This document shows positions 56,709 to 64,000 of a stretch of 64,000 bases of DNA, in pieces. Origin of the DNA: Bacillus wiedmannii. Its GTDB lineage: Bacteria; Bacillota; Bacilli; Bacillales; Bacillaceae_G. Where the stretch lies: the NCBI RefSeq assembly GCF_001583695.1, contig NZ_LOBC01000039.1, positions 248,001-312,000 of the forward strand. The letters are read 5' to 3'. The notes under the pieces are model-generated. The model was not told where the DNA came from and did no database searches. It was given only the letters and a program-made list of their open reading frames with translations. Numbering within the stretch: position 1 is the first letter of the stretch; the number at the start of each line of letters is the position of its first letter. Made by a program: the position numbers and the translations under genes.

Positions 56709-57724
56709 TACCTTTCTACATCACCTACTGATGCCGTCATTGCCCGAAGTATATCCTTCTCTGATGACATTGGCGTATCACCGACGATTGTATGTGCAAG
56801 CATTCCAGCTGCTGACGCAAATGAAACAGCTTTCTCTGGTGCAAACTCTTCTATCTCGCCATGAATAATCCCGCTCGTATAAGCATCTCCAGCACCTATT
56901 CTATCATATACAGAAAACGTAAGTGTTTTTGCAAAAGTGAACGCACCATCTTTACATATAAACCCGCGAAGTGAGTGTGTATTATCGCTATTAATAGAGC
57001 GATGTGTACCAGCAATTGTAGCGATATGATATGTTTCAGCAACCTTTGGAATAAGATCAACAAGTTGCGCCTCTCGCTCTGTCTCCTCTGTTTTCATTCC
57101 AAGAACGAACATTGCATCTTTTTCGTTCATCATAACGATATCAGCAAGAGCTAGCATTTCTTCGTAATGTGGTTTCGCCTGCTCATACCCGTCTTCTCCC
57201 CAAAGAGATGGACGATAGTTGCAATCAAAGACGACAGTTCCTCCGTTTTCTTTCACTGCTTTCGCTAAAGATTTCATATGATGGCGCACCGTATCATTCA
57301 TCGCAAGTGTAATTCCGCAAAAATGAACGATATCAATTTCCTTTGCGATTTCTTCAAATTGATACATGTCTTCACATGCCGTATTGAAGCTGCTTTCTAA
57401 TCGATTTGAATATGTAACGCGGCTTGCACGTGCTCCAAATCCATTTTCTAAAAAGTACATGCCGACATATTTACCGCCTCTTGAAATAAACGGTGCCCGA
57501 ATGCCTAACTTTTGAATATGTGATACCGCAGCATCCCCAACAGAATTTTCCGGTAAAGTTGAAATAAGAAAGCCTTCATGACCGAGATGAGAAAGTGCTG
57601 CTGCAACGTTCACACCTGTACCAGAAAAGGAGTAATTTAATGTGTTAGCTTGCGACAATAACTCATATCCTGGTACTTGCAGACGCATCATGACTTCGCC
57701 GAATGCTGCAATTTTCTTACGCAT
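56708..57724 (-). CDS. PfkB-family sugar kinase (2-keto-3-deoxygluconate kinase-like)
   Basis: A 338-residue ribokinase-fold enzyme. N-terminal substrate region MRKKIAAFGEVMMRLQVPG and SFSGTGVNVAAALSHLG; C-terminal ATP site with the catalytic base in DRIGAGDAYTSGIIHG. It resembles KDG kinases (KdgK) and lies beside a KDPG-type aldolase gene, so it most likely phosphorylates 2-keto-3-deoxygluconate to KDPG. Start at the ATG 57724, overlapping the aldolase stop by eight bases; TTG at 57733 is less likely. Confidence 0.9.
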   Translation of the reverse strand: MRKKIAAFGEVMMRLQVPGYELLSQANTLNYSFSGTGVNVAAALSHLGHEGFLISTLPENSVGDAAVSHIQKLGIRAPFISRGGKYVGMYFLENGFGARASRVTYSNRLESSFNTACEDMYQFEEIAKEIDIVHFCGITLAMNDTVRHHMKSLAKAVKENGGTVVFDCNYRPSLWGEDGYEQAKPHYEEMLALADIVMMNEKDAMFVLGMKTEETEREAQLVDLIPKVAETYHIATIAGTHRSINSDNTHSLRGFICKDGAFTFAKTLTFSVYDRIGAGDAYTSGIIHGEIEEFAPEKAVSFASAAGMLAHTIVGDTPMSSEKDILRAMTASVGDVER

Positions 57725-58472
57725 ATTGATCAACTAGCTTCTTCACTACCGCTAATAACTCACGCACATCTTCTGTTTTCGTATTACCAGTTTCTTTATC
57801 AATAATAGAAGAGTACACGTGCGGGATAACTTGCTCTACATTTGCTTCTAGCGCAATACGTACAATTGTTTCGAAGTTTTCTTTATCAATTCCGCCTGTT
57901 GGCTCTAATGCAAATCCTTCTTCCGCACAAGCTTTCGCAACTGCGCGATATTCTTCTTCATGAGCTAAACCTTTCATTGGGAAGTATTTCAATGAATTTC
58001 CGCCCATATCACGTACAAGTGCGATTGCTGTTTTAATTGGAACGATTGCTTTTTCTTCTCCAGCTGCACTAATTGGACCAGTAGAAATATTTACGTACCC
58101 TACTTTTCCTGTTGGTGATACTAAACTATTAATCCAGCTATCTTTTCCGCCAAGATTTGCACGTGTCGCTCCAACTGAAGGGAACACTTGATTAATATGG
58201 CTACCAGGATAATGCTTCGCAATTTCAGCTACAACTGCTGCTTGGCGATTATCTCCTGCGCCTAATCCGATCGATACAGCGTCATCAATTTCTTTTCCGT
58301 ATGCTTTCATCGCTGTAACTGCTTCTTCTACTGTTGGATAATCTTTTGATAACACTCCAACAACTACATAACCTTCTGCGGCCTCAAAAATGTCTTTCGC
58401 ATTTTCGATATTGTTCGCTAATACATTTAATGCTACACGGCCTTTATAAAAACGTTTTTGAATGTTTGTCAT
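57717..58472 (-). CDS. dgaF: 2-dehydro-3-deoxy-phosphogluconate aldolase, DgaF type
   Basis: A 251-residue TIM-barrel aldolase of the EF_0839/DgaF family. It begins KRFYKGRVALNVLANN, continues IGLGAGDNRQAAVVAEIAKHYPGSHINQVFPSVGATR, and has the Schiff-base region LKYFPMKGLAHEEEYRAVAKA with the conserved Lys. It splits KDPG into pyruvate and glyceraldehyde-3-phosphate. In Salmonella DgaF acts in D-glucosaminate breakdown with DgaE. Here it lies directly between dgaE-like and kinase genes, which supports the same pathway. Confidence 0.88.
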   Translation of the reverse strand: MTNIQKRFYKGRVALNVLANNIENAKDIFEAAEGYVVVGVLSKDYPTVEEAVTAMKAYGKEIDDAVSIGLGAGDNRQAAVVAEIAKHYPGSHINQVFPSVGATRANLGGKDSWINSLVSPTGKVGYVNISTGPISAAGEEKAIVPIKTAIALVRDMGGNSLKYFPMKGLAHEEEYRAVAKACAEEGFALEPTGGIDKENFETIVRIALEANVEQVIPHVYSSIIDKETGNTKTEDVRELLAVVKKLVDQYA

Positions 58473-58473
58473 T

Positions 58474-59577
58474 TTAGTTTCCCCCTACAATTTCTCTCAA
58501 TTTTTCTTCAATTACATGTATGTCATCACCTTGAAGTGGACGTGGATCAATATCAAAGAATCCTTGTCTTACTCCGTAATCACGTGTATAAATGGCGATT
58601 TCCCCTTCTCGTAATGCTGTTACGACGTCTTTTGCTGATTTATTTAACTCGTTCTCTTTAATGTGAATACGTGCTCTAAAGATTGCTCTTCCTGCTTCAT
58701 CTTGAACGATCGTTACATTTACACCGTTTAATTCTTTTAGCGGCATAAGTACTTGTAATAACTCTTTTTCTTGCTCACTCTTATCTTCTTTTACTCCGTA
58801 CTCGTCAAGCGCTTGAAGTAAGCCGAAAGTTGTTTCTTTCCCAACTTTCATACTTCTTCCGATGCAATGTAATTGCACTTTCAGCCACTCGATATATTTT
58901 CGTTTACCGCCGACAATACCAGAAGTTGGTCCTTCAATTGCCTTTGAACCGCTATAAATGGCAAGGTCTGAATACTTCACATATTTTTGAATATTTTCTT
59001 CAGCTGCCGCATCGACGATAAGTGGTACGTTATTTCGCTGCGCAACTTCCCATGCTTCTTCAACAGAAATCATATTTTTTTGCACGGCATGATGGGATTT
59101 CACATATAGGATCGCTGCTGTATTTTCACCAATCGCATCTTCAATATGCTCTACTTTCCCTTCATTTGCGTAGCCAACTTCTACAAGTTTACCACCGCCT
59201 AAGTAAATCATCGTTTCAACAGGAGCGCCGTATTGAACGTTATGACCTTTTAACATAATCACTTCGTTTTTCGCGATGACCTCTTGATGAAGTCTTTCAC
59301 TTTTACGGCGATTTCCTTCTGTAACGATACTAGCGATAGAAAGTGCAATTCCGCTCGATGCTGAATTCACAACGATAGCTGCCTCTGAATCTAGAATTCT
59401 CGCAATATGGTCTCCCGCTTTATCTACTAAATCTGCAATTTCCACATAATTTTGTCCACCATGTTTCATCGCATCCATAACTGTATTTGTCGGAGCGGAT
59501 ACACCTAAAATACTCATTCTACCGCTCGCATTAATCACTCTTTTTAATCCGTACTTAGCATTCAATGAATGACCCAT
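58474..59577 (-). CDS. dgaE: DgaE-type PLP-dependent ammonia-lyase (SelA-like)
   Basis: A 367-residue fold-type I PLP enzyme of the SelA-related DgaE family. The N-terminus YGLKRVINASGRMSILGVSA is characteristic. The PLP lysine lies in LAIYSGSKAIEGPTSG, and the aspartate in VDAAAEEN binds the pyridine nitrogen. DgaE of Salmonella removes ammonia from glucosaminate-6-phosphate to give KDPG. Here a separate sugar kinase exists and no PTS, so the enzyme may act on the unphosphorylated acid (inference). It overlaps the amidohydrolase gene by 23 bases. Confidence 0.88.
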   Translation of the reverse strand: MGHSLNAKYGLKRVINASGRMSILGVSAPTNTVMDAMKHGGQNYVEIADLVDKAGDHIARILDSEAAIVVNSASSGIALSIASIVTEGNRRKSERLHQEVIAKNEVIMLKGHNVQYGAPVETMIYLGGGKLVEVGYANEGKVEHIEDAIGENTAAILYVKSHHAVQKNMISVEEAWEVAQRNNVPLIVDAAAEENIQKYVKYSDLAIYSGSKAIEGPTSGIVGGKRKYIEWLKVQLHCIGRSMKVGKETTFGLLQALDEYGVKEDKSEQEKELLQVLMPLKELNGVNVTIVQDEAGRAIFRARIHIKENELNKSAKDVVTALREGEIAIYTRDYGVRQGFFDIDPRPLQGDDIHVIEEKLREIVGGN

Positions 59578-60655
59578 TGATTACAACCCCTTTCGTATCA
59601 ATTCTTCTTTCAGCAACGTGCTGATCCCCTTCTGAATCAATTAACGTAATCGGTTCATCTTTCACCGTAAATAAAGTTAAGTTTGCAATATCGCCTTCTT
59701 GAATACGGCCAAGCTCTGGTTTCTTCAGCCACTCTGCCGCATTTTTCGTCACCGCATTTATTACTTCTTCTAGCGGATATCCTAAGTAAAGGAATTTCGA
59801 AAGAACGTGAGCCATACTATACACTGGACCGTGTATACGATTCTTCCGGTAAATGTCTGTACTAATTGTATTAAAGGCAATACCGTGACGCTTCGCCGCT
59901 TCTGCTACTTTAAAAGAAAAACTAGCATTACCGTGACCAACATCTAAATGAACACCGCGCTTCACTGCATCTAATAAAACTGGTAGCGGTTTGCCTTCTT
60001 CATCAAATAAATTATTTTCTTTCCCGTTTAAATAATGTGTAATCACATCATCTTTTTCTAAAAGAGGTACAACTTCCTCAATGCGAGGAGGCGCTGAACC
60101 GATATGTACCATAATCGGTAATGATGTTTCACGAGATAAAGAGCGTGCAACATGAAGCGGTTCAATTCCGCTATCACAAACGACGCTTTTACTCATTCTC
60201 GCCTTTAATCCAACGATTACATCTTTATACTTTTCTACTGCTTCTATTACTTTCTCTTTATCTATCCATCCCATGTTGGATAATTCATCAATTCGTTTCA
60301 AACCGATGCGAGAAATATTTAAAAAGGCAAATAAATTCGTTTTCGCCTGCTCTCTACTTTTTACTAAATCTGCAATACGATCAGCTCCGCAGCTACCCGC
60401 ATCAACAATTGTCGTTACCCCTTGCTTAACGCCAATTTCATCCACCTCATCGCCATACGGATCAAACTCTGGAAAAGCATGAACGTGTAAATCAATCCAG
60501 CCACTCGATACGTAAGTACCTGAGTAATCAAGAACCTTTCCACCCTCGCCAGCACCAGCTTTCGTCACCTTTGCGATTTTATTATTTTCAATTACAATGT
60601 CAATCTCTTCCCCGTTCACACGTTTCACATTACGTAGTACGAATCGTTCTGTCAT
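59555..60655 (-). CDS. Amidohydrolase/deacetylase-family metallohydrolase (EF_0837 type)
   Basis: A 366-residue amidohydrolase. The first metal motif is HVHAFPEFDPYGDE (HxH), the probable carboxylated lysine is in IVGLKARMS, and later metal ligands lie in MVHIGSAPP and LDVGHGNASF, with the catalytic Asp in ISTDIYR. An N-terminal beta-sandwich precedes and a short C-terminal piece follows the barrel. EF_0837-type enzymes are encoded with DgaE/DgaF and are taken to remove an acyl group from the substrate. It is first gene of the operon. Confidence 0.87.
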   Translation of the reverse strand: MTERFVLRNVKRVNGEEIDIVIENNKIAKVTKAGAGEGGKVLDYSGTYVSSGWIDLHVHAFPEFDPYGDEVDEIGVKQGVTTIVDAGSCGADRIADLVKSREQAKTNLFAFLNISRIGLKRIDELSNMGWIDKEKVIEAVEKYKDVIVGLKARMSKSVVCDSGIEPLHVARSLSRETSLPIMVHIGSAPPRIEEVVPLLEKDDVITHYLNGKENNLFDEEGKPLPVLLDAVKRGVHLDVGHGNASFSFKVAEAAKRHGIAFNTISTDIYRKNRIHGPVYSMAHVLSKFLYLGYPLEEVINAVTKNAAEWLKKPELGRIQEGDIANLTLFTVKDEPITLIDSEGDQHVAERRIDTKGVVINGSFIEC

Positions 60656-60686
60656 TGTATTTCCACCCTTTTCTATAAGAAGCCCA

Positions 60687-60778
60687 AGAATACGCTTACA
60701 TTAAAGTTTCATTTTTATTTATCTCTTTCACATATTTAGAGTAGCACAAAAAAAGGAAGAAGTAAATATAACGTTATA
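60687..60778 (-). promoter_or_regulatory. Control region of the glucosaminate-type operon
   Basis: The palindrome TATAACGTTATA (60767-60778) is a candidate GntR operator. TGTAAGCGTATTCT (60687-60700, minus strand) resembles a cre site for CcpA with two mismatches. Both are inferences. Confidence 0.45.
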
Positions 60779-60828
60779 ATGTTTAAAAGTAGAATAAGAG
60801 ATACTCCTCAAAATTCTGATAGTACAGG

Positions 60829-61001
60829 AAATTATATCAACGATTTTTCGAATATATCTATCAAAACCTGCACTATATCAACGATTTTTCGAATATATCT
60901 ATCAAAACCTGCACTATATCAACGATTTTTCAAATATATCTACCGTAACTCAAAATATATCAACGATTCAACAAGAAATATCGATTTACCGACAAAAAAC
61001 G
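60829..61001 (+). repeat. Dispersed 41-nt-period repeat family, copy D (long form)
   Basis: Four ATATCAACG starts at 60834, 60875, 60916 and 60957, spaced exactly 41 bases. Units 1 and 2 are identical over their length. The array ends in the module TCGATTTACCGACAAAAAAC. Within each unit ATATC recurs after 20-21 bases, i.e. every two helical turns. Confidence 0.9.
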
Positions 61002-61024
61002 CCAATCCCTTTCTTATATACGAA

Positions 61025-61056
61025 AAAGCTGCTCCAAAACGGAACAACCTCTTTCT
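61025..61056 (-). terminator. Terminator of the vanY-like operon
   Basis: The minus strand has GTTGTTCC-GTTTT-GGAGCAGC (with G-U pairs) followed by TTTTTC just after the carboxypeptidase stop. Confidence 0.75.
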
Positions 61057-61917
61057 CTATTCCTGAACCGTCACAATAACCCCATCCATATTATTCCCCG
61101 AAATTTCATACTGCTTATTCACCGGAACATTCACTTTCATGTTTCCGGAAACTTTATAATAAGAAACCGTATATTTCTTACCTTCCACATCGGTTGTAAT
61201 TTCTTTTTTCTCTTTTAAGAAATCTAAATATTCTTCTAGTGTGAAATTCTTTTTTTGCATAATCGCACTATGGGGTAAGCCGACATAACGGATATGCCAT
61301 GGCTCATATTGAATGCCTGTAATATTGCTTTTATTTTTCGGATAACGTAATACAAAGCCGTGCTTCCATACGTTCTCTTCAATCCATCTTCCTTCAGGGG
61401 CTCTCTCCATTTTCTTTTGCGTAGATCCAACGTCGAGTGATAATCCTAAATTATGTTCACTATATCCTGCTGGAAGTGCATAATCTGATCCCATGTCTTT
61501 ATATAATTTACTTTGCTCTTTAAAATCTCGATAGCCACTACTCATTAAGAAATGTTGTACGCCATCTTTTCCAGCCGCATCGACAACGTTTAAAAACTTT
61601 TTTACAACATCCTTTGATAAACGAAGATTTCTATCAAATATTACGTAACCTCTTACTAATTCACTATTATGATTTACATTTATAATGTCAGGCCTAATGC
61701 TATCTTTTTTTACTGGGTAATCTTTATTAACTAATAACAGATTACCTTTATAAATCTCTTCTTTTGTAATCTCTATCTTTTCAGTATTCGCAGCTCTTAC
61801 CTTATTATCTTTTTCCGCAATTTTAACATCGATCTCCTTTTGAAATAACGGTGATATATAAAAGCCTACACAGACTGTACATAATATAAAAAGAGAAATA
61901 AATACCCACTTTTTCAT
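61057..61917 (-). CDS. VanY-like D,D-carboxypeptidase (peptidase M15B)
   Basis: A 286-residue membrane-anchored enzyme (helix at about 4-22). The VanY domain carries the zinc ligands His155 and Asp162 (SEHNLGLSLDV) and His208, with catalytic Glu205 (YEPWHIRYV). The preceding SSGYRDFKEQ is also typical. It trims the terminal D-Ala from peptidoglycan stem peptides outside the membrane. A C-terminal beta-rich extension (about 240-286) follows. It lies 90 bases downstream of a VanRS-like pair on the same strand, which probably controls it. No vanHAX genes are present. Confidence 0.9.
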   Translation of the reverse strand: MKKWVFISLFILCTVCVGFYISPLFQKEIDVKIAEKDNKVRAANTEKIEITKEEIYKGNLLLVNKDYPVKKDSIRPDIINVNHNSELVRGYVIFDRNLRLSKDVVKKFLNVVDAAGKDGVQHFLMSSGYRDFKEQSKLYKDMGSDYALPAGYSEHNLGLSLDVGSTQKKMERAPEGRWIEENVWKHGFVLRYPKNKSNITGIQYEPWHIRYVGLPHSAIMQKKNFTLEEYLDFLKEKKEITTDVEGKKYTVSYYKVSGNMKVNVPVNKQYEISGNNMDGVIVTVQE

Positions 61918-62007
61918 CTCTAGTTCCTCCTTAACGTAACTTACGTATAGAATAGAAAAAACTATTAAAATAAAAAGTGGGGTAAAGTTTAAATTTTTAT
62001 TAAATTG

Positions 62008-63105
62008 TTAAGTCTCGTCTTTTGGTAATCTCACTTCAAATACCGTTCTAACTATATTACTTTCAGCAGAAATCATACCGTTATGCTGCTCAACAATATT
62101 TTTCGCAATAAATAGTCCAAGGCCTGTCCCGCCACGGTTCTCAGTTCTCGATTTATCACCTGTATAAAACATATCAAAAAGATACGGTAAATCTTCTTCT
62201 GGAATGCTATCTCCGTAATTAATAACTTGTACGACAACTTCTTCATTATCGATATACCCATTCATATCAACAAATTGCCCATCATATCCATATCGAACGG
62301 CATTTGTTAACAGGTTCTCAAATACTCTAGCTAACAATTTTCCATCACCGTTAATCGGCAAATGAGGATCAACATTCAATCTAGCTTCTAAATGATGTTT
62401 TTCTAATAACGGATACAATTCCTCATCTAACTGTATAAGTAGCTCATTTACATCGATCGGCTTTGTATCCAACTTTAACATGCCATAGTTCATACGTGTA
62501 ATTTCAAATAATTCATCAATTAAGCTTTCAAGCCTTTGCGATTTCGTAAAAGCAATCGTGGCAAAGTGTTTAATTTGTTCCTTCGTCAAATTCTCATCTT
62601 TAAGAATTAGGTCTAAATAACCTAAAACAGATGTTAACGGCGTTCTTAAATCGTGAGCTAAGTTAACAATAAGCTGGTCCTTACTACTTTCCGCGAAATC
62701 TCCTCGTTCCACTGCTTCCTTTAGTTTCTCACTCGCTACATTCATTTCACTTGCAATATATCCAAACTCATCATTTGATGAAACGCGCACTTTATTTGTA
62801 AAATCTCCGTTCGCCAAATGATGAATTCCGTTTGAAATCTCATCAAAATATTTTAAATACGGCCTAGTAAGGAAGAAGAAAAACATAATGGACAGAGGGA
62901 TGAAAATAATTAAAAAGAAATTAACATCCCCAATTTGTCTTACCATGGAACGAAATTGAGCTAACGGATCCTCATAACGAACGACTAATTTATAATAAAT
63001 CCGTAATCCTTCATAAATGAAATACGTTATGCCAGCAGCTAATATCATACTTAACGCAAATAGCATAACCATCTTCGAGCGAAAACTTCTCATCTTTTTA
63101 GCCAT
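62008..63105 (-). CDS. VanS-like sensor histidine kinase
   Basis: A 365-residue kinase: membrane helices at about 11-32 and 61-80 with a short (about 28-residue) external loop, HAMP to about 135, HisKA with His151 in NLAHDLRTPLTS, and HATPase_c with NLLTNAVRYG and FYTGDKSRTENRGGTGLGLFIA. It overlaps the regulator gene by eight bases. The short sensor loop resembles VanS of the VanA type. The signal is unknown. Confidence 0.92.
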   Translation of the reverse strand: MAKKMRSFRSKMVMLFALSMILAAGITYFIYEGLRIYYKLVVRYEDPLAQFRSMVRQIGDVNFFLIIFIPLSIMFFFFLTRPYLKYFDEISNGIHHLANGDFTNKVRVSSNDEFGYIASEMNVASEKLKEAVERGDFAESSKDQLIVNLAHDLRTPLTSVLGYLDLILKDENLTKEQIKHFATIAFTKSQRLESLIDELFEITRMNYGMLKLDTKPIDVNELLIQLDEELYPLLEKHHLEARLNVDPHLPINGDGKLLARVFENLLTNAVRYGYDGQFVDMNGYIDNEEVVVQVINYGDSIPEEDLPYLFDMFYTGDKSRTENRGGTGLGLFIAKNIVEQHNGMISAESNIVRTVFEVRLPKDET

Positions 63106-63796
63106 TGAAAGTATACCCTACTCCCCACACTGTTTTTATTAACTTATCCTTTCTTTTATCTTCCCCAAGCTTTTTCCGCAACGTACGAATATGTACCATA
63201 ACTGTATTTCCACCTTCAAAATAATCATCCGCCCACACTTGCTGAAAAATATTTTCCACATTGTACACTTTCTTCGGATGGCTCGCTAATAAATATAAAA
63301 TATCAAACTCTTTTGGCGTTAATTCAATTTTCTCATCGTACACATCTACCGTTCGGCGCTCAGGATCAATCACAACTCCGCCTATGGCTAAAGCAGATTT
63401 GCTCTCCGCTACTTTCGGTTGATTTAACGTAAGAAATCGGCGTAATTGTGCATTCACACGTGCGACTAATTCAATTGGTGTAAAAGGTTTTGTCATATAA
63501 TCATCTGCACCTAATACAAGACCTGTCACCTTATCAAAATCAGATGTTTTCGCACTTAGAAAAATGATTGGCATATGGTGCTTCGCGCGAATTTGGCGCG
63601 TCACTTCATAACCATCCATTTTCGGCATCATAATATCTAAAACCACTAAGTCGATTGGCTGCGTTTCAATAACATGAATTGCCTCTTCTCCATCAGCTGC
63701 TTTCACGACGTGGTACCCTTCTTTTTCTAAATGTATCTCAATTAAATCAGCAATTTCTGCCTCATCATCCGCTATTAAAATTGAAATGCGCTTCAT
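63098..63796 (-). CDS. VanR-like OmpR-family response regulator
   Basis: A 232-residue regulator started at the ATG 63796 behind GGGGGAG; the longer reading to 63850 lacks a ribosome site. Receiver: IADDEAE, Asp54 (VLDIMMPKMDG), Lys in DDYMTKPFTP. Winged helix: LTPKEFDILYLLASHPKKV ... VWGVGYTFNG. It heads a three-gene operon regulator-kinase-VanY-like carboxypeptidase. Confidence 0.93.
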   Translation of the reverse strand: MKRISILIADDEAEIADLIEIHLEKEGYHVVKAADGEEAIHVIETQPIDLVVLDIMMPKMDGYEVTRQIRAKHHMPIIFLSAKTSDFDKVTGLVLGADDYMTKPFTPIELVARVNAQLRRFLTLNQPKVAESKSALAIGGVVIDPERRTVDVYDEKIELTPKEFDILYLLASHPKKVYNVENIFQQVWADDYFEGGNTVMVHIRTLRKKLGEDKRKDKLIKTVWGVGYTFNG

Positions 63797-63857
63797 ATTA
63801 CTCCCCCTTATATACGCTCGATTGTAAACTAGTCTATCCAATTTGTACAATATGAAA

Positions 63858-63883
63858 AGGTTACTCGCGGGAGTAACCTTAGT
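63858..63883. terminator. Hairpin upstream of the vanR-like gene
   Basis: AAGGTTACTC-GCG-GGAGTAACCTT is a perfect 10-bp-plus stem. It may terminate transcription from beyond the window; only weak T tracts are present. Confidence 0.5.
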
Positions 63884-63888
63884 AAATG

Positions 63889-64000
63889 AAATTATATCGA
63901 CGATTTTTCAAATATATCGAACACAACTTGAAATATATCAACGATTTTTTTAATATATCGACGTTTCGACAAGGAATATCGACTTACCGACAATTAACGA
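63889..64000 (+). repeat. Dispersed 41-nt-period repeat family, copy E
   Basis: ATATC starts at 63894, 63935 and 63976, spaced 41 bases, ending in TCGACTTACCGACAATTAAC. It is almost the same sequence as the minus strand of copy B (4723-4835), including the rare variant with TTTTTTAATATATCGACG. Confidence 0.88.

Noticed and set aside
60829-61001. CRISPR-like array (regular 41-nt repeats)
   Set aside because: Repeats are directly contiguous with no unique spacers, and no cas genes are in the window. The same units occur as single copies elsewhere.
61057-63796. Vancomycin-resistance operon
   Set aside because: Only VanR-, VanS- and VanY-like genes are present. The essential vanHAX genes are missing, so resistance cannot be claimed.
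1-64000. tRNA, rRNA, prophage or integrative element
   Set aside because: No clover-leaf tRNA, rRNA core sequence, integrase, or phage structural gene was seen in any frame.

Overview
The window is low-GC Firmicute chromosome and reads as Bacillus cereus group (B. cereus/thuringiensis/anthracis). The evidence is strong AAGGAGG-type ribosome sites, intrinsic terminators after most genes, a B. subtilis-like order ytkD-ytzI-luxS-yidD(ytjA)-ytiB-ythAB, a class D sortase beside an LPNTA substrate (the srtC-basI locus known from B. anthracis), YjcZ and GerPF-like spore proteins, and paralogous BceAB-type transporters. There are no rRNA or tRNA genes, CRISPR arrays, phage modules or intact insertion sequences.

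Layout. 0-9 kb: a cut-off HExxH lipoprotein, a HAD phosphatase, a DUF3267 membrane zincin with a striking paired operator, ytkD, ytzI, a tandem DUF3953 array with two broken members, luxS with an elaborate 3' structured region, yidD, beta-carbonic anhydrase and a bd-type oxidase (ythAB). 9-20 kb: a GerPF-like protein, an excalibur/SLH fragment, a DUF218 and a YitT protein, the membrane-stress operon pspA-DUF350-DUF4178-DUF4247, feoAB behind a Fur box, and thiT behind a TPP riboswitch. 20-24 kb: basI, srtC and a two-component system. 24-31 kb: hpt, a lipid kinase, DUF2199, an Rpn nuclease, then a decay zone of small genes and remnants (zinc ribbon, XRE regulator, LPNTA tail). 31-40 kb: YkyA, a polysaccharide deacetylase, an orphan BceB-like permease, a frameshifted MreC-like gene with a tetranucleotide repeat, YxeA, and an operon of methyltransferase-DedA-response regulator-kinase. 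40-54 kb: a BceAB pair, an AraC/GyrI regulator, sdpRI, a BceRS-type system, and three BceB-like permeases sharing one ATPase. 54-61 kb: YjcZ, gntP, and an operon for a (N-acyl-)glucosaminate-like substrate (amidohydrolase, DgaE, DgaF, PfkB kinase, GntR). 61-64 kb: VanY-like carboxypeptidase with a VanRS-like pair.

The dominant theme is envelope sensing and defence: four complete two-component systems, five BceB-type permeases, two BceA-type ATPases, PspA, sortase, peptidoglycan enzymes and orphan SdpI immunity. The most unusual signals are: a probable slipped-strand switch in the mreC-like gene (one TATG unit from full length); a family of 41-nt-period repeats present five times in intergenic gaps; a TTACA/TGTAAG direct-repeat motif shared by three distant promoters; a perfect 19-bp inverted pair straddling the DUF3267 promoter; and a competing hairpin series downstream of luxS.
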